Below are positions 1 through 10,309 of a stretch of DNA of 64,000 nucleotides, in pieces. Position 1 is the first letter of the stretch. Each line of letters begins with the position of its first letter. The notes beneath the pieces are model-generated. The model saw only the letters and a list, made by a program, of their open reading frames with translations. It did not search any database and was not told the origin of the DNA. The DNA is taken from NCBI GenBank assembly GCA_037043015.1, contig CM073327.1, positions 7,360,727 to 7,424,726 of the forward strand. Reading direction: 5' to 3'. Source of the DNA: Bryum argenteum. Its lineage: Eukaryota; Streptophyta; Bryopsida; Bryales; Bryaceae. The translations under genes were made by a program, and so were the position numbers.

Positions 1-804
1 ATTGTGTGATAGAGGGGGTGAACAAGAGGACTGCACAGTAATTGCATTGCTACATAGTTTGCAAGGGCGAGCGAGATGATAGTCCAGATGAAGAGTGTAT
101 ATGCAATACTGATTCAGTTGGGAGTCCGTGAATTCTGGGTAACTGTTTAAGTGTACTATTTAAGTCAATACTCTGTTTCAAGATCAATCGTGTGTCATGT
201 TCTCCAGTTTGCTTGCATTTGATGCATGACTGTCTGAACATCGTGTTTGTTGTTACGACAACCAATGCTTCTTTCCACCCTTTTGTACGTCGTCATGACG
301 TTGCTTATTCGCAACAGTACCTCACCTTAGTCAGTAGAGAGAGCCAAGGGATCGTTGTACTTTTGCGTTAGAATGATCGTGGATGAGCGATGACTGAGAG
401 CCACGTGACTTTCAGAAATTTTTGTTGTTCTGATTGATTCCAAAACCAGGTCCGATACATTCGCGCGGTACCTTGAAATTTACAGTAAGATGTCAATATT
501 CATTTTACTGAGAATTTTATAAGGCGATCATGCACCTCGTACCGCAAAACGTCACAAAATGTCAAATGTGCACTTAAAGGAACACCAATTTAGAGGAATA
601 TTGCCGGTTTCAAGGAATTGTAATAGAAAGTTCTACAGAATGTTGCATCTCACATTCAAATTGGCTATGGCTAATTTGGTATTGCTTCTCCTTGATGTTC
701 GACATATTTTTATTTAGGCAATTAAGGATATCATGGGTTTCATGGACATAAACCATTAGAAGAAGATGATGTCAACAAAATTATTCATCCAAAATCATGT
801 ATAA

Positions 805-1220
805 GAGCTTCTCCAGCGGAGACTCTGGGAGGCAAGAAAACGGGAACCTGCTGTCAAACTCATAAAAATGAATCGCACCGTCAACTCTGCAACGGTACCG
901 TGAAACTCGGACTCGGCCAAGGAGGCATAGGGCACGGCCAAATTTCAAGATATGCAGAGCTCTGTACGCCGCACTTGATAGCTGGTCAAAGCGAATTTTC
1001 CTCGCTTTTGCAGCTGGCAGCCGACGATGGCAGTAGCAGGGGAGCCGTTTAAGCTGTTGGAGCGTCCGATGTCAGCGATGGTGTCGGGAGGATTGTCTAA
1101 TGTCTGAGCTCCGGTGGGTGTGATGGCACTGGCCCGAAAAATATGGCCTCTGCCACTTTCCGCGAGCTCCGAGGGAGGCTCTGGTAGAGCCATTTCCCAG
1201 TGGCACCGTTGGAGATGCTC
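805..1220. mobile_element. PIF/Harbinger-type MITE (416 bp)
   Basis: The ends are inverted: GAGCTTCTCCAGCGGAG on the left and, read from the right end, GAGCATCTCCAACGGTG. TAA stands at both edges (802-804 and 1221-1223), the three-base TWA duplication expected for PIF/Harbinger. The same place in the two other spacers (about 6470 and 50500) reads straight through from ATCATGTA to CAAGCAAGTATG without the insert, which confirms the boundaries. No coding capacity is seen. Confidence 0.88.
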
Positions 1221-2676
1221 TAAGCAAGTATGTTCACGTAATTTTGAATCTTCTTTGCGCCCATCTCTACCTTTTACGCCTTGGCTTAGACCATTCTCAA
1301 TTATCTCGTCACCTCGGACCGCCAATGGCAAAAAGCAGGCATAGGGCTTAAGCTTTGCTCCAATGGCGGTGGGATAGCGGCCTCCAGGCTCCAGCTTCCC
1401 TCTTCATCCAAAGCATAGCATGGTTTAGAAAATAAAATTCAGTTGCCGTGGAATCCAAGCTCCAGATGGACCTCTTCGTCAATGGTGATGATGGCAAACC
1501 TAGATGGGTGGTAGGTTAAGGATCGTTCAGTAGGTGTATTTGGGACAGTGGCCGGGGCTGTTGGCAAGTTGTCCATTGGCCCTTCCTCCCCGTAAAAACT
1601 CACTAGTGCGTATATGTAACATCAATTGATACGGTCTACACTTTAGTATAACCCTTCCCTCTATAATTAGCAATATTTGTGCTCAATGAGTGAGTATAAT
1701 TTGGGCATTTTTGTCAATTACCTTAGTTTAGGATAGAGTGTTAGGTTATAGAGGGCTATTAATCTGCCATATTTTAGTCACTAAAGCATAATTTATAATA
1801 ATCTAGTAATATAGCTACCTAGTGGCGACTTGATAAGGTGGTTTTGGTTTATAAATGTCTTTACTTGTCCCCATTTAGTAATTACTTGTGTTTGTCTTAG
1901 TTTGAGAGAGAATATAAGAGGTATAGGCATTTAGATAGATGATACTTCCGCGTAGACTGATTGATGAAACTTGGAACTAATAAATGGACGTAGCTTTTTA
2001 TGCTAAGGAGAGTGTTTTGACTGTTAAGACTCTCTCTTTTGTGTGTGTGCGCTAGCTTAGATGTTTGTAGGGTTGTAGCTATGGAAGATTGAGTTTTGTT
2101 ATCTAGCATGGAGAAAACATTCAAGTAGGATATGTCGAATTGTTGTACGTGAGTGTGATTGTGGATAGGTAAGGTCGTAAGTTAGTGTAGAAGATAGGAG
2201 AGAGTTGGGTGCTGACTTTGGAGAGTTATGACGTTCAACAAGCGATAAATTTAATAGTGCCCTTTGTAGAAGAGGAGCGTCTTGAAGTCTGCTTTCCAAA
2301 AAGTCCAAGCTTCTAATCATAGGAGTGTGAAAGAGGGATTTATGACGATTCTTCTAAAGGGACTAGACCAACTTGCGGCAAACGGCGAGACTCAACACTA
2401 CTGACTTTGTATAGCACACAATTCCTGGAAGAAGACTTAGTATGTATGCGTGCCTTCAAGCTCGCTTTCTAAAAAGCCTAAGTTTATTGTCGAATAGAGG
2501 AGGGGCAGTCATTTGAGTGGAGATGTGTTTGTTCAAGCGGCACATTGGAAGACGTAATTTCAATTGAGGCGTCATAACTCAAGATCCAGGAGATACCTAG
2601 AGAGGGACTTTTATATCTCACAGCCTCTTTAAGTTTTCTTTCCAAGTGGACCAAGTTCACCTTCAGCAAAAGAAAA

Positions 2677-2860
2677 CACTACTAGAAAAGAGGAGGGTTT
2701 GCAATGTTAGAAACATTGCTTTTTGTGTGCAAACATTGCTTCCTTGGGCAATGTATTGGGGCATGCTTTAGCACCATTTCCAAGAAAATAAGCAATGTCT
2801 TCAACCTAAAATGTACCATTTAATAAATTTGAGGTTGAAACATTGCTTATTTTCTTGACG
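2677..2860. mobile_element. CACTA-like short remnant
   Basis: It begins CACTACTAGAAAAG, a typical plant CACTA end. Subterminal AGCAATGTTT-type motifs occur in both orientations. The right end, TTTTCTTGACGG, is a degraded match to the expected TTTTCTTGTAGTG. The matching spacer near 46030-47130 holds unrelated sequence here, so the right border is approximate. Confidence 0.55.
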
Positions 2861-4877
2861 GTTAACTACTTGTTTGTTGTTAGGATGCGCAATACAAATG
2901 ACTTGCAAATATGAATTGTTCCTCTGAATAAGGATTGTTTTTCACACTAACGACATTTGTATATTGCACTTATAGTTATAAGCAAATATCCAAAATTACT
3001 ATTCTTAAACAATAAACACACACCCAATCAAATGCGTCAAAAAGGAAGAGTTATACTAAGATGATATTTAGTATCCAAAATTCAATTGATATACAACCCC
3101 TAAGACTTTTTACAATTGATTAAAAAAATATTAGCTAAGTTTACAAAATTGCCTACTTGAGAAGTAAAGACGGTACTTTCTTTATAGAAAATGTTCTACT
3201 AGCCCCTACATGCGCCGAATGTAGAGAAGTGACATTTGGGATGGAAGGCAACAACTTTGAAGAGCCATAACTTCTTCATCTCAGGTCCGATTTGGATGAA
3301 ATACTTGGAGTAAGTCCCAAATTTTAGAGTCTAATTTGTTTACGTTGGATGTCTTGATTTGATGAAGCCTTCCTATCAAGAATAGTCTAATTCCTCTTGT
3401 TTCCATCTGATTGACTTAAACATCTATTTTCTACCGCATGATGTAAAAATAGAGTGACTTTAACCCCTCATTGTGCCAACCTCTATTTAGCCGAAAAGCA
3501 CATTCTCAAAAGAAGTGCCGTAGATGAAAATGGAAATAAGATATTCACATTGTACAAACTTTATTTAAACTTGTTGTCGGTCATGTCGAACAAAATCTGA
3601 ATCATGAGGCCTCATAGATTGTGAGGCCGTAACGTATTAGTATGTAAAAAAGGCTACATTTATCATTTTCATCATTTTCACTTTAAAGTGGAAATTCTAC
3701 CAACAAAGCTACTCAATAAGTAAAATTTTCAACTAGAAATTTGTTCCTATTCATTTCGCAAACCTCTAAATAATCTCTGAGTAATCTCAAGTGTTGAATT
3801 TCTCTTTGCAAATTAGTTGAAAAAAATGCATCAATGACTGCAAGGCTCACTGACACCAAACACATACTACAGCTCCAAAACTCGTCCAGCTGCGGATGAC
3901 ATGGCAGCCATGAGCCTGACATTACCAACATTTGGCTAAAACTCCAATCCACATAGACCTCCACGATGCAATAACTCATTGGATACTGTAGAAGTGCTTC
4001 CCTCCGATCAAATTATAGTATCGTTGACATTTAATGAGATCAATTCTGCATGGAAGAACCCAAAAATAACTCGTCAGGACAAGACCATGCTCAGCTGGTC
4101 GCCGATATCTATGAGCCTGTCGCTATATGAGCAAGTCAAATAGACTTGTATAGTGACATCTGTGAAGCTAGAAAAGGCGAAAACGGATTCAAATTCGAAG
4201 CGTGAGTAGGGGACAATCATGGCAATCGAAGGTCAACCAAGTTACTCTGTAGCAGGTGACGATTTATCGCTGCTTTTGAGTTGATGTCATCGAGCAGATG
4301 TTTTTTTTTTTTTTACCACAAATGAAATTACTTTCATTGCATGAGAAAGAATACAACCCCAGCCACAAGTGGCCTGGGAAAAAAAAACAACAGATGTATT
4401 GTATTCAATCAATAATACAAAGAATGTATTGATTTGGGCGCTATTGTCTCCTGGAGATGCTCACCCTAGCAAGTTCATAATGCATCGAGACGTAATTGTT
4501 GGATCCATGCGAGAGACACAAACCATAAAGAGGGTCCGTTATCGACGGTAATCAGCACACTTGGTTGCGATCCATTGCACCATTAATTTCCAGTACCATT
4601 CATGCCAAGCCATGAAAAAGTGGAGGAATTTGTCATCGCCACGACGCCCTACTCAAACATTACAAGCCATTTCCAGTGCACAAAGACGTCGATCGTACCA
4701 CCCAGCATGCATGCCTGTCGATGACTTCTCGTCTTCATGGATCCATTGCATGACCTAGTCCAGGTTCACTCATCCGGGTAATTCTTTCGTTGTATACCAC
4801 GGTATGGTGAAAACTACTCGCTGCCTTGACACTTTTTTCACTCATAAGAGGTCCTTCGAATGTCTCCGACCAGCGCG

Positions 4878-4884
4878 TATAAAG
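4878..4884 (+). promoter_or_regulatory. TATA box of secreted-protein gene copy 1
   Basis: TATAAAG stands 110 bp before the ATG at 4988. The region from about 4560 to the start codon is strongly conserved in the second copy, where TATAAAG lies at 49107. This marks the core promoter and 5' leader of the gene. Confidence 0.7.
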
Positions 4885-4987
4885 CCAGCTGCATTCCGCG
4901 AGCGGATTCATCTTCCCACTCACTCTTCTCCTTCCTGTACGAGCAATCTCCCTAGTACTAACATACCTTGCAAGGCATTCGGGAGTC

Positions 4988-5500
4988 ATGGCGGCCTCGA
5001 CGAGAAGTCTGGTTCTGTTGGGTCTGGTGATGGCCGCGTTCTGCGTGGCTGCTCAGGCCACATCCGTCGAGCCCCTGGGCACCGAGAAGTTGGGGTGTGG
5101 ACTTGGGTGTGGGGCCGGGGGTCTACTGGACTTGAAGGTGGGTGTGAACTTGAAGGTTGCACTGCAGATCAACCTGAAGCTGTGCCCCATCGACGTGAAG
5201 GTGTTCGTGGGCGTGAAGGGCAAGGCCGCGGTTTGTCCTGCCGGAGCTCTGACGGTGCTGAAGCCCGTGACAACGAAGTTGGTGGTGGCGAACGTGGTGT
5301 TGGTGAACTTGGAGCTTCTGGGGAAGAATGTGGTGAAGGTACAAGTGGCGATTGACTTGAACAAGGTGAAGGTGAAGGTGATCGGCAACGTGGCACACAT
5401 TGTGTTGGATGTGGTTGAGGACAAGAAGGAGCTGGTGGTGCTGTGCTTGGGAGTGAAACTGGCAGCCCTCGACATATTGAGCCTCGGCATCAAGCTGTAG
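4988..5500 (+). CDS. Small secreted protein, unknown family (copy 1)
   Basis: A single-exon frame of 170 residues. It starts with a clear signal peptide: a short basic part (residues 1-6), a hydrophobic core (about 7-21) and a likely cut after AQA near residue 24. The mature part holds five cysteines: a CGLGC pair just after the N-terminus and three spaced later. The rest is a run of alternating hydrophobic and Lys/Asp residues (for example VKVQVAIDLNKVKVKV), which suggests a beta-rich fold. I do not recognise the family. The start is chosen for the signal peptide and because the copy at 49218 is identical there. The two proteins differ at one residue (Asn here, Lys there, in LLGKxVVKV). Long frames on the opposite strand come from the GC-rich codon use and are not genes. 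Presumed to be secreted or in the cell wall. Confidence 0.85.
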   Translation: MAASTRSLVLLGLVMAAFCVAAQATSVEPLGTEKLGCGLGCGAGGLLDLKVGVNLKVALQINLKLCPIDVKVFVGVKGKAAVCPAGALTVLKPVTTKLVVANVVLVNLELLGKNVVKVQVAIDLNKVKVKVIGNVAHIVLDVVEDKKELVVLCLGVKLAALDILSLGIKL

Positions 5501-7015
5501 ATGTGAGCGATTGGATTGAATTCCAGGCAGCTTTTCTAGTCAGATCGTGCTGAATGACACTGATGGTGAATGACAAGTGCAAGCGGTTTGAAGAGGCTGG
5601 CTAGCAGAGTGTAGGGAGTGAGGATAGGAAGATTGTGTGATAGAGGGGGGTGAACATGCACAGTAATTGCATTGCTACATAGTTTGCAAGGGCGAGCCAG
5701 ATGATAGTTCAGATGAAGAGTGTATATGCAATACTGATTCAGTTGCGAGTCCGTGAATTCTGGATAGTTGTTTTAAGTGTATCTTTTTAAGTCAATACTC
5801 CGTTTCAAGTTTCAACATCATTCGTGCACAGTCATGTTCTCCAGTTTGCTTATATTTGATGCATGGCTGCCTGAATATTGCATTTGTCGTTTCCACAACG
5901 AAGTTTTGTCCACCTTTTTGTACGTCATCATGATGTTGCCGATTCGCAACAGTTCTTCACCCTGGTCAGTAGAGAGAGGCCTGGGATTGTTGACCATGCA
6001 TTTGTACTTTTGCGTTAGAATGATGGTGGATGAGCGATGGCTTTGGGTCACGTGATATCCAGAAATCTTTGTTGTTCTGAGTGATTCCAAAACCCGCTCC
6101 GACTCATTCTCGCGGTACCATGAATTTCACAGTAAGATGTCAATATTCATTTTACTGAGAATTTTATAAGGCGATCATGCACCTCGTGCCGCAAAATGTC
6201 ACAAAATGTCAAATGTGCCTTTGAAGAAAAACCAATTTAGAGGAATATTGCCAGTTTCAAGGAATTGTAACTAAAAGTTTAGAAAATGTTGCAAATGACA
6301 TTATTAAATTGGCAATGGCTAATTTGGTAGTCTATCAAGTTTGTATGGGCTTGATGTTTGACATATTTAACTTTGAAGAATTTAGGATATCGTGAGTTTC
6401 ATATACATATAAGTACTATTAGAAGAAGATGATGTCAACAAAATTATTCATCCAAAATCATGTACAAGCAAGTATGTTCACATATCTTGGAATCTTGGAA
6501 TCGTCTTTGTGCCCATCTATATCCTTACGGCCTTACCGCCTTGGCTTAGGCCATTTTCAATTGTCTCGTCACCCCGGCCCGCCAAGGGCAAAGAGCGGAC
6601 GTAGGTATAGCGGTGGAATAGCAGCCTCCGACTTCCCTCTCCCTCCAAAGCATAGCATGGTTTAGGAGTTTTTGTCGTGGGGCCCAAGCTCCAGATGGAC
6701 GTCTTAGTGAGACATGATGATGGCACCCTCAGATGCATGGTAGCTTAACCCTTGAACTTCCAAGCATGCCCCTCGAGTTTGGTTTCCAGTGTATTTTCAT
6801 AGGGGCTTGACGTTTAAGGGTTATGGAACGTACAGATGGTGTATTTGAAGAGTTGGCAAGGGCTCTTGGCCATCCGTTTCGGTAAAAACTCACAAGTGCA
6901 TATCTGTGTTAACATCAATATGGTTTATACTCAAGTGAAACCCTTCCCCTTAGAATTAGTTGCGCAATGCATAAGTATAATTTAAGCATTTCTACCAATT
7001 AGCTTAGTTCACGAT
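5501..7015. repeat. Spacer B of the tandem locus, first part
   Basis: 3' untranslated and intergenic sequence homologous to 1-1700 (offset about 5632) and to 49731-50677. It lacks the MITE found at 805-1220. No gene is seen. The spacer continues after the hAT MITE to 7640 and resumes at 44697 beyond the large insertion. Confidence 0.85.
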
Positions 7016-7355
7016 CAAGGTTGTCATACAGGGCGGGCACGCCGCCCGCCTGTCCGTCCGCCTTGTCCGTCCGATTGAGTTGTAGCTCGCCCGATAGGGT
7101 TAAACGGCTGTTGACTTTTAGTTTAGGTAAAAAAACAAAGACGTGGCAAGGGTTTAGGTGAAAACTAAGCCACTTGGCCGCCGCGTACAGGCCGCGTGGA
7201 ACGCCACACATGCTTTTTACTGCAAAGTTTGTTACCCACGAAAAATTACACACCCCCCACAATCAAGGTGGGCGGGCACGCCCGTCCGTCCGAGACAACT
7301 TGTACGCCCGTTTTGTCCGCCCGATTAGCTCAAGACGCCCGATATGACAACCTTG
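7016..7355. mobile_element. hAT-type MITE (340 bp)
   Basis: The ends are near-perfect inverted repeats: CAAGGTTGTCATACAGGGCG and, from the right, CAAGGTTGTCATATCGGGCG (18 of 20 match). The 8-bp target duplication TTCACGAT lies at 7008-7015 and 7356-7363. The homologous spacer near 1730 has one related copy of this octamer (TTTAGGAT) and no insert. Internal CCGTCCGTCCG-rich stretches carry no long frame. An 8-bp duplication and this type of end are typical of hAT. Confidence 0.92.
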
Positions 7356-7640
7356 TTCACGATAGAGTACTAGGTTATAGTAGGTATTAACCTGCCAAAT
7401 TTTGGTGACTAAACCATACTTTATAATAATTTAGTAATATAGCTAGTTAGTAGCAGCTTGATAAGGCGGTTTTGTTTGATAAATGTCTTCACTTGTCCCT
7501 ATTTACTAATTACTTCTCTTTGTCTTAGTTTGACAGTGAATATAAGAGGTTAAGGCCTTTGGAGTTTGGATGGATGATACTTCCATGTAGATTGATGGAT
7601 GAAACTTATAACTTATAGATGGATGTAGTTTGTTGAGGTA

Positions 7641-7747
7641 GAACATGTAATTCGTTATAATGGGAATATTCAAATTATCAAATCGATGACAATTGAGCTT
7701 GAGTTGAATCAAATGTACTCGAGCTAAACAACCCCATATTCGTTATA
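7641..7747 (+). repeat. Left terminal and subterminal repeats of the giant element
   Basis: The terminal repeat covers about 21 bp (7641-7661) and matches the right end at 18 of 21 positions. ATTCGTTATA occurs at 7650-7659 and again at 7738-7747, each followed by AT-rich sequence and GGG. Between them is a partial palindrome half site ending in CTCGAGCTAAAC (about 7711-7729). These repeated motifs are candidate transposase-binding sites. Confidence 0.75.
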
Positions 7748-8025
7748 TTGGGAAATATGCAGGACTTTGGGAGTTTTAAGAGTAGTGAATCATCTTAAAT
7801 ATCTATGAATGTTGAGCATAAAGAACTAGATCATGCATCACACATGATATGAATATATGTAAAAAGAGACATAGCTTTGAACAAACTATAGAAAAAGGAT
7901 GGGAATAAAAGAATATTCCATTTATTCGCTTGTAAGTATCAATCATGATTCACAAAATATGCCATATAAGAGTGATAACTATCAAATCTATACAAAATTA
8001 CTTCTGTAGTTACTAGATGTAACCA

Positions 8026-10111
8026 CTACGGAGTTCCACCATAAGCAACAATACGAGATTGGATGAATGCTCGTTGACGCCGACGTGTCCAGCTAGAATC
8101 ATTGTCTTGCATCAATGGACTATCAAGAAGGCGTTGCAGTCTTTCGCGACGCTGGTCCTCAATGCTTGACTTAGGTAGCGAGTGACAACGGTTTTCTGAC
8201 GAAGGCTTGATTGCTCGTTGTTCCGTAGACTTCAAAGGACATGCCTTTGGACTCTCCAAAACAGGATCCTGAACAAAATGAAACAATGGCATTTCTTATA
8301 AGTGAACGAGCGAAGAGATACATACATGCAATAGTTAGCACATGAGTACAACGTCTAAGAATTGAGTAACGTATAAGAGTGTATAGCACTAGATCTACAA
8401 ATACTTATTTGTTCATGCAAATACTTAACTCAAAAGCACTAAATGCGCAGTGGAACAAACCTTTACAAAAGCTTCATTAGAAATATCCGCATCAATGTCG
8501 TATAACATACGCTTCGTAGGCGTACATGTAATTTGAAGAGGAGAACCATTCTGATTTATTGTTGGAGGCGACACAGGGAAAGCCGATTGCAACACCTTTG
8601 GAGGTGATGACTTAGTGACAGGGCTGTTAACTACTCCATCTTCTACTGCCATTGTCGAAAAATCCATGGTAGATTGAGCCGTTTCAGCAGACTGCAATAA
8701 TCGTCCTCTACTCCGAAGTGAAGGCCCGAAATCCGCAGCATTCATCAGAGAATCCACAGAAGCACGACAATCACCCTGCGTAATCTATTTCAACAATTTT
8801 TCAAACTGAATATTCAGAAACAAATGAAAAGTCCTACAAAGCTACTACGGGAGGCTCACATCGTAAGATACAAATTCAAATTAAAGTCAAAGGGTCGAAA
8901 ATTACTTGACAGTAGAATATAAAATAATTTTTCATTCTATTAATGCCTTTTGTATATCATTATACAGATCTAATGATGCACGATCATCACATATCATGGC
9001 ACGTCCAAATGGTAACGATGACCGAAACTTGCTAAGGGAACCGTCAAACTCATGGAGCTCTAACAGATACGGCAAAACCTCATCTAACAAAATAGAATCC
9101 TCGTGTGCCCTATTGTCCTTGTGAGACCAGGATGGTAGTAAAATAACATTTTCCCGCTGATTAAGCACGTGCTTAACTGGACTATCATCTATGATGAGCG
9201 TATTAGCCTCTGTATAAAAACCATCAAAACTATTGAAGAGATGAGCTGACAAGGTCTTAAGGAAGATAGACTTCTGAGTTCCCGGTTCCTTCATGAACAA
9301 TGGTCTGCTCCCACCAGATTTCAAAGGAATCATGTCACAGTCTTCTTGACCAAGAATTCGTAGTGGCCTTATAGGGTTTATAGGACCGAAGAGAAAATCA
9401 CAAATGGCTTCTGTGGTTGTTCTCATCATCGAACTCCAAACCGTGATGGTAGCAAACGATGCCACCCGAGAGAGGAAGTCCTTACAGTTGGGCCTCACCC
9501 ATACAAGCTTCTTCCCCACCTCGGTTGACAACGTGGCTGAGTGAATACGGAAGTCACAATTTCTGTATCCTTTAGCTTCCCAAAACGGGGAACAACTGCA
9601 GAGGATACCATTGAGGTCGAGAACAACATTTAACCAAGTACCGGAGGATTTGCTTGGAACCCGACCTATGTCTTCTCTAGAAATTAAATCATTGACCGAT
9701 GCTTCGTTGACCTGAAATGAAAACGGCGCACCACGACAAAATTACTGGGGAGCTTTCGTCACTGGTGCGATGAATTCAAGGTCGGAAACATAAAATACAT
9801 CGCAACGATGGCATGGGTGAGAGCAGTGATTGTGGAACAGAAAATACCTGATTATCATAATTGCTCTCCTCTAAGTCAACTTGGACACCCATTGACCCGA
9901 GTGACTGCTCAGTGCAATCTATCTCATCACGAACAGCAACAACATTCTCAGTATGTGAGACATCATGCATTTTGAGTGTGTCCTCCACCGATGGAACCCG
10001 CTCATGGTGATAACATTCAAGCGTGACATCATCCATGACTGGAACATCGATTGCTTCGTCATCCAAATTAACATCTGGCAAGCAATACAAATTCATGGAA
10101 TCAGGGAACAA
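8026..10111 (-). CDS. FCP1/NIF-type HAD phosphatase, multi-exon cargo gene
   Basis: The likely exons on the minus strand are 9848-10111, 8966-9711 (or to a stop near 8932), 8461-8784 and 8026-8273. The second exon carries the catalytic domain. VVLDLNGILC corresponds to HAD motif I (DxxG, with Asn where many relatives have the second Asp, as in plant NIF-like proteins). VWVRPNCKDFL and TVWSSM follow, then LFMKE and NTLIIDDSPVK as motifs III and IV. Such proteins remove phosphate from Ser/Thr, classically on the RNA polymerase II tail. The last two exons join in phase and give a basic, Ser/Pro-rich tail. The junction between the catalytic exon and the tail exons is not resolved: the obvious donor near 8965 does not keep phase, so this could be decay or an unseen exon. 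The gene lies 200 bp downstream of the ParB-like gene on the same strand. Start ATG is probably at 10095 (MNLYCLPD), or the exon is spliced on from upstream. Confidence 0.65.
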
Positions 10112-10165
10112 GATGGAGGAAATAGAATATGGGAGCCATCAAGAAGCAGATAGGAAAAAGGGCAA

Positions 10166-10192
10166 CAGTTTAGCTCGAGTCGAGCTAAACTG
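10166..10192. repeat. 27-bp odd palindrome (single copy)
   Basis: A perfect palindrome with 13-bp arms CAGTTTAGCTCGA around one central G. It lies between the stop of the ParB-like gene (10310) and the first phosphatase exon. Confidence 0.9.
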
Positions 10193-10309
10193 CAAAATAG
10201 TTAAGGCCTGTATTAATTACAAAAAAATGTCTGAGTTTGATACAAAATTTCACATGTATATGTGTTTTCCGGCATTTACAGCTTAAATACTATACACTCA
10301 ATCCAAAAT

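Larger units (their letters stand above)
1..4860. repeat. Spacer A of the tandem gene locus (partial)
   Basis: Positions 1-1900 match 5633-7600 (downstream of the gene at 4988) and 49731-50677. Positions 2040-4860 match 44710-49090. This is therefore the intergenic spacer of a tandem locus whose previous gene copy lies left of the window. Apart from the MITE at 805-1220 and the CACTA-like remnant at 2677-2860, I see no gene here. The short open frames are not conserved between the copies. Confidence 0.85.

Noticed and set aside
5053-5493. Antisense frames of 75-146 residues opposite the secreted-protein genes (also 49283-49723)
   Set aside because: Shadows of the GC-rich coding strand; no promoter or start context.
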